Source: Atrichornis clamosus (Eukaryota; Chordata; Aves; Passeriformes; Menuridae). From it: 64,000 nucleotides of DNA. Location: positions 62,001 to 126,000 of the forward strand of contig WBMZ01009466.1 of NCBI GenBank assembly GCA_013400975.1, given 5' to 3'. The notes beneath the pieces were generated by a model that made no database searches, was not told where the DNA came from, and saw only the letters and a program-made list of their open reading frames with translations. The translations under genes and the position numbers were made by a program. Positions within the stretch are counted from its first letter, which is position 1. Every line of letters begins with the position of its first letter. This document shows positions 59,561 through 64,000 of this stretch, in pieces.

Positions 59561-62500
59561 TGACCTGGGTCATACATAATAAAAATAATTTTTTCTACAA
59601 TTATTTAGCCCTTCAATATTTGGTTTCATTAAGTATGTATGAGTAGTTTACTGATTAGGTCAATGCCAAAAGATACAGCAATGCCTTAGAGCTTTAGAGG
59701 TCCTTAATGTTGATCAGAAGAGGCTCTTCAATGGTCCTAAGATTTTACCCCTACCAAGAATAGTGATGTTTGCTACTTGAACACATAAAAAATTTAGTCT
59801 TGATTCTTTTTTTTTTCCTTTAGTGTATCATGTTTTTGGAAGAATTCATAAAAATATATAAGAATTGTATTTGTAGTTAGGGTTGAATATATGCACCATA
59901 TGCTGATTTTGAAATCTATACCCTAAAGAACACCTCTGCATTTATTAAATTTCTTGTATTGTTTTCATCTTAATCAGAATGAAGCTTTAGTCTGAAACAA
60001 AGCTGATATGCTGACAGAAAGGGATGGTTTTGTTATATGTGTTATCTGTCTGAGGAAACTGTATATTTGCTTGCTTTCTGATAACTCAAATTAATTATGA
60101 ATAGGCTTTTCAAGCAGACAGGGGTTTTTTTTCTGTTCACTATACTTTAATCAAAAGTTTTGGAGAGTTTCCTTTTAATATAGCAGGGATGTATCCTCTG
60201 GTTGCCACAGAATTTGATTTTTATGTCTGAAATTATGCAGAAACTGATTTAAGATGTGATGAAGCTTCTTCAAGTTACAGTTGTCTGCAGTACACAGTAG
60301 TAAATTTTGACCTTGTCAGGTGAAGACAGCTGAATTATGATCCAGCCTCTGTGAGAAATGATATGTCTACCATATTAGATTAATTTCCTGTAAACTTCAC
60401 CATTTTGCATTACCAAACCTTGTAAATGTCATCTTTATCCATCATTATGCAAGATTTTGATGCTGCTTATGGAGCAGTTCTCATTTAATTTTCAGCTTTT
60501 CTAAAGACTTCTATTACGCTGCTAAAATATGCTTTTAAAGTTCTGTATTTTTATTAATTTTTGTCTAAGTCTGCACAGCAGCTCTTAAAATGTTAATTAA
60601 TGTGGCTTAGTTTCACTGTAAATTATTTGACAGAACTTCTCTTTGAGAAAGACTGGATTTTTTTTTCCCTTTTTTCCTATTTTCTGTGAAGAATAAAGGA
60701 ATATCTATATTATTTTTGTAATTAAAGTAAGACATGAAATAAGGAAACTCAAAGATTTAATCTCATATTCAATATTCTAACCAGCTGTCTGTCTGCCCTT
60801 AATGTGTAGCATTACTTTCTAATAAGGAGAACATAGATCTATGAGAGGAAAATAGAGTAACATAAAAATCCCCAAATCCAAAGTTATAAATTAAGAATAA
60901 AAACTAAGACCTTAAGACAGGCCTTTAAATCTGTACTCAAAGCACTTCCTTTTCTTCTGTGAAAAAGGTATAGACAGTACTGATGAGATAGGTTTCCTCG
61001 CCTGATAAATTACATTGGCTTAGCCAATCAAAATCACAAGAGAAAGATCCCATTTCCCAGGATTTATATGAAGTGGAAATTCTTGTCCATCTGCTTAAAT
61101 CCTTCAGCTATTAACATCTTAAGAAATTACTTTCCTAATGAGAATGCAATGTTGCAGTTCAAGCTAATTTATATTACTAATTTATCTTATTAAGCTGAAT
61201 TCAAAAGGTGGATTTTATCCCCTTTGTTCCTATACCACTATTATATGATCTTTATTCATCTGTCACAGAATATTCATATAATATCTCCTTTCATTTAAAT
61301 AATCTAAATGGAGTAGTTTGGTGTTTCTTTATTTCAGTTTACCTCTTCAGCTTCTTGTAATCAAAGTGAGAATGTAAAGGTGTTGCCTTTAAATGAGATT
61401 GCTCTAAGCCTTATTCTGTTGATTTTATGCATCCTCAAATATACTGTACACAGATAGTTGATTTTCTGCTTCAATTTTTCAACAAAAATGTCGTTTGGAG
61501 TATATTGATCAAATTGTTTAACCTTGAAAATAAAAATGTTAAATAGGAACTTGTCTATCACACTTGCAAAAAATATTCTGGTTTTTTAGCTTCTTGTAAA
61601 AGGTTCTCATTCCATTTTAATTAAAACATCAAAAATAGGCTGTTTTATAGAGGACAAATATTTCTAAGTTTAGGTTTTTTTCCATTCATGCTTTTAACAT
61701 ATTTTTGTGTTTTAAACCATTTTTTGCCTTCCCTGGCCCTATGAATATGGGTCACGTTCATCTCATACATTCTGTTAGCAGTAGCAAGCATCTCTCTACT
61801 CATTTGAGCTCCATTATGTCAATATTTGGTTTCTTCAGTGTACTCAAACATTTTTCCATTGTAGTTCCACTCTGTTATGTCATCTTTTTTTGTTCAGTTT
61901 CTTACAGATTATTTGACACCACTGTTTTGCCAACAGTGTATATGATGTTGTTGTGGCTGAAATGATACATTCAAGGTAAAATAGTAATGAAATGTAAAAT
62001 AATTATTAAAAAATTGGAAAATGGTTGAGAAGGAAAATGATAGGTTTGATAAAGAATACATTACTTTAAAATGTCTTTACTCCCCTCATTTTGCCCCTTC
62101 TATGCCCTTGTTTATTATAATTATTTTTCTTCATTTCTAAATGGGTAGATTATCCAGAAGAGGGAGCCATGGGCATATACACTTAAACCGTATACTGCAA
62201 AATCATAGTCATTAAAGAATAAAGAATGTTTTTATAGGATTTACAATACAGTTCTTCTCCAAACTAATTGTTGCTAGGTGACCTGTGCCCAGCATATTGC
62301 AACCTAGCAGGAAGCATTGGGACAGTGTTCAAACAACCTTGTCAGGACACTGTAAACATCTGATGTTCATGGCAGTCCTAGAAATCATTAGGATGCTGTT
62401 ACACTGGGGAATTTAACATATATAAGTAGTACATTTGGTGACATTTCCATATGTCAGACATAGAGCTCACATCATTTTTTATTAGTGTGGTCAAGGCTGT

Positions 62501-64000
62501 GCTTTAAACTACAAAGTTTATTATGAATATGGGCAATAAGAAATACTTCTGAAATTAAAAACTTTTACCTACACTCCATAGGCAGGGCAGTTATTTGTAT
62601 GAAAATTTCATGCTATATACTTTCTTTTAGAGATCAGCTGTATATTCAGGAATATCTTAATTTTTAAGGACTTTATGACACATTTTACTTTTGAGATCTA
62701 CACTTTAAATTCTGAGGAAAGGAAGGGTAACATGTAAGGCCCAGCAAGAGACTGATACCACAGAGATACTTCCTATTTAACCCTCTTGAAATGCAGAAAC
62801 CTGGAGTTCTGTGTTCGTGAAAAGAGGCTTTTGTTAACCTTGGAAGACCATGGTGGAGCTGCTGTCACTGTTCGTTCATCCGTGCATACTCCTGGCTTCC
62901 TTCCCTCTGCTGACATGAAAAAAATCCAACAAGCAGGCAGATTCCCTGAAACCTAAGGGCAAAGACACAGTACTGTACCAGTGGTTTGATTGTCCATGAT
63001 AGGTGTAGAAAACTACAGTTAAAGTTTGTGTGTGCCTTTATATTTAACTATATGTGTGGTTATGTATCTCATCCAAGCAATTCCTGATCAGATGTGCATT
63101 CATGTTTAGGTTTACATCTGCATTAAGCTTGGCAACACTGTTTTTAAAGTTTTTTGATATATTTCAGACTACAATCTCCTAATTTAAAATCACTGCTATC
63201 CAGTAGGTACTAGATAGCAACAGACAATGGGACATGAGTGGAGACTCCTTGCTTCCTGAAGCACACCTGGCTATGGCCACTACAGGTTGAAACCCGTGAC
63301 TACTTCTGTAGTGATATACCAACATGTTGGGCAAAGAGAGTCAGCTGACTGTAAAAATCCTTTATGCACAGATCATATCACACATCAGAGCAGTTTCCCT
63401 TTTGGAAAAACCCCTTTTGGAGCCTGACAGTGAAGTTGACCAATGTGGTTAAAGACAATGGGGTGACAGTACATCTGTCACATCTGAGACTTATTCAGCA
63501 GGGCTTGCCTCTGCAAATTTCCTCTGCAACTATGATTCCAAACAGTGCTAATGTGTATCAAAAAATTTCTAGTTATGCAACCTCGAATTTTCTTGGAATG
63601 CCATCCCAACTCTGACATCAGGTAAAAGGGCTGTTGGAATTACAGTACAGAAGAGAAGAAAGGAGACCCATCAATATGTTCTACTGTACTAAGCCTGAAA
63701 ACTAATGATAGTCCACAATGACCAGTGAATGTCAAAAATATCAAATAACTTTTGGAAATACTAGGGACAACCTTAGGGTTTCCCTCTTCCTGACTCAATT
63801 CCCCTTCATGCTCTATGTGAAAATGTTGAAAGTAAAATATTTAAAGTACAATGCCTGCTTTAATGCTTATTCCAGTCTTGTATGTTCAGTCGACGTGTCT
63901 TGTGAATACTCCCCCCTGCATCTTGCATTGTGTTCATGGGGACTGTATAGATAGTCAGACAGCTATTAGACCAGATATCCGAGTACAGGGTTTCTATTTA
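59561..64000. other. Non-repetitive AT-rich sequence to the window end
   Basis: No gene or transposon was recognised. ORFs of 66-86 codons at 61361-61561 (minus), 61705-61965, 63364-63615 and 63718-63954 (plus) have no recognisable motif. A moderately GC-richer patch lies at about 62260-62400. Confidence 0.5.

Overview
The window looks like about 64 kb of AT-rich, gene-poor nuclear DNA from a bird, most likely a songbird (Passeriformes). The evidence is the repeats. There are four CR1 (chicken repeat 1) LINE fragments with avian-type reverse transcriptase segments and CR1 3' ends. There is a tRNA-Ile-derived SINE with a CR1-like tail, of the type described in passerines. There are also four solo LTRs of avian endogenous-retrovirus families with 5-bp target-site duplications, as expected for ERVL-type elements. 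I found no convincing protein-coding gene, rRNA, functional tRNA, CRISPR array or operon. Most open reading frames are short. The longer ones lie in repeats or are within what chance gives in 64 kb of AT-rich sequence.

Layout: solo LTR (+) at 161-1163; non-repetitive sequence with a GC-richer block at 6.0-6.6 kb; solo LTR (-) at 6809-7382 with a TATA box and a perfect CRE; SINE at about 8.62-8.75 kb; non-repetitive sequence to 15.74 kb; a second copy of the first LTR family, inverted, at 15746-16780; a perfect 18-bp-arm hairpin at 20352-20390; internally deleted CR1 (+) at about 20.65-21.88 kb; small CpG-rich CR1 fragment (-) at about 25.31-25.72 kb; solo LTR (+) at 30931-31509; CR1 3' end (-) at 36.42-36.69 kb; GT microsatellite at 37.2 kb; unexplained GC-richer block at 37.65-38.50 kb; long featureless sequence; CR1 (-) with a mutated catalytic motif at 49.92-51.40 kb; then non-repetitive sequence to the end, with two weak exon candidates at 58.7 and 59.3 kb.

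No genes work together here. The window is best read as intergenic or deep intronic DNA shaped by retrotransposon insertion and decay. The best-supported observations are the exact LTR boundaries and target-site duplications, a shared promoter module in two LTRs, the state of the CR1 catalytic motif in two copies, and several strong inverted repeats outside identified elements. I found no clear evidence of a previously undescribed system. Repeat family names are from memory of avian repeats, not from a database search.
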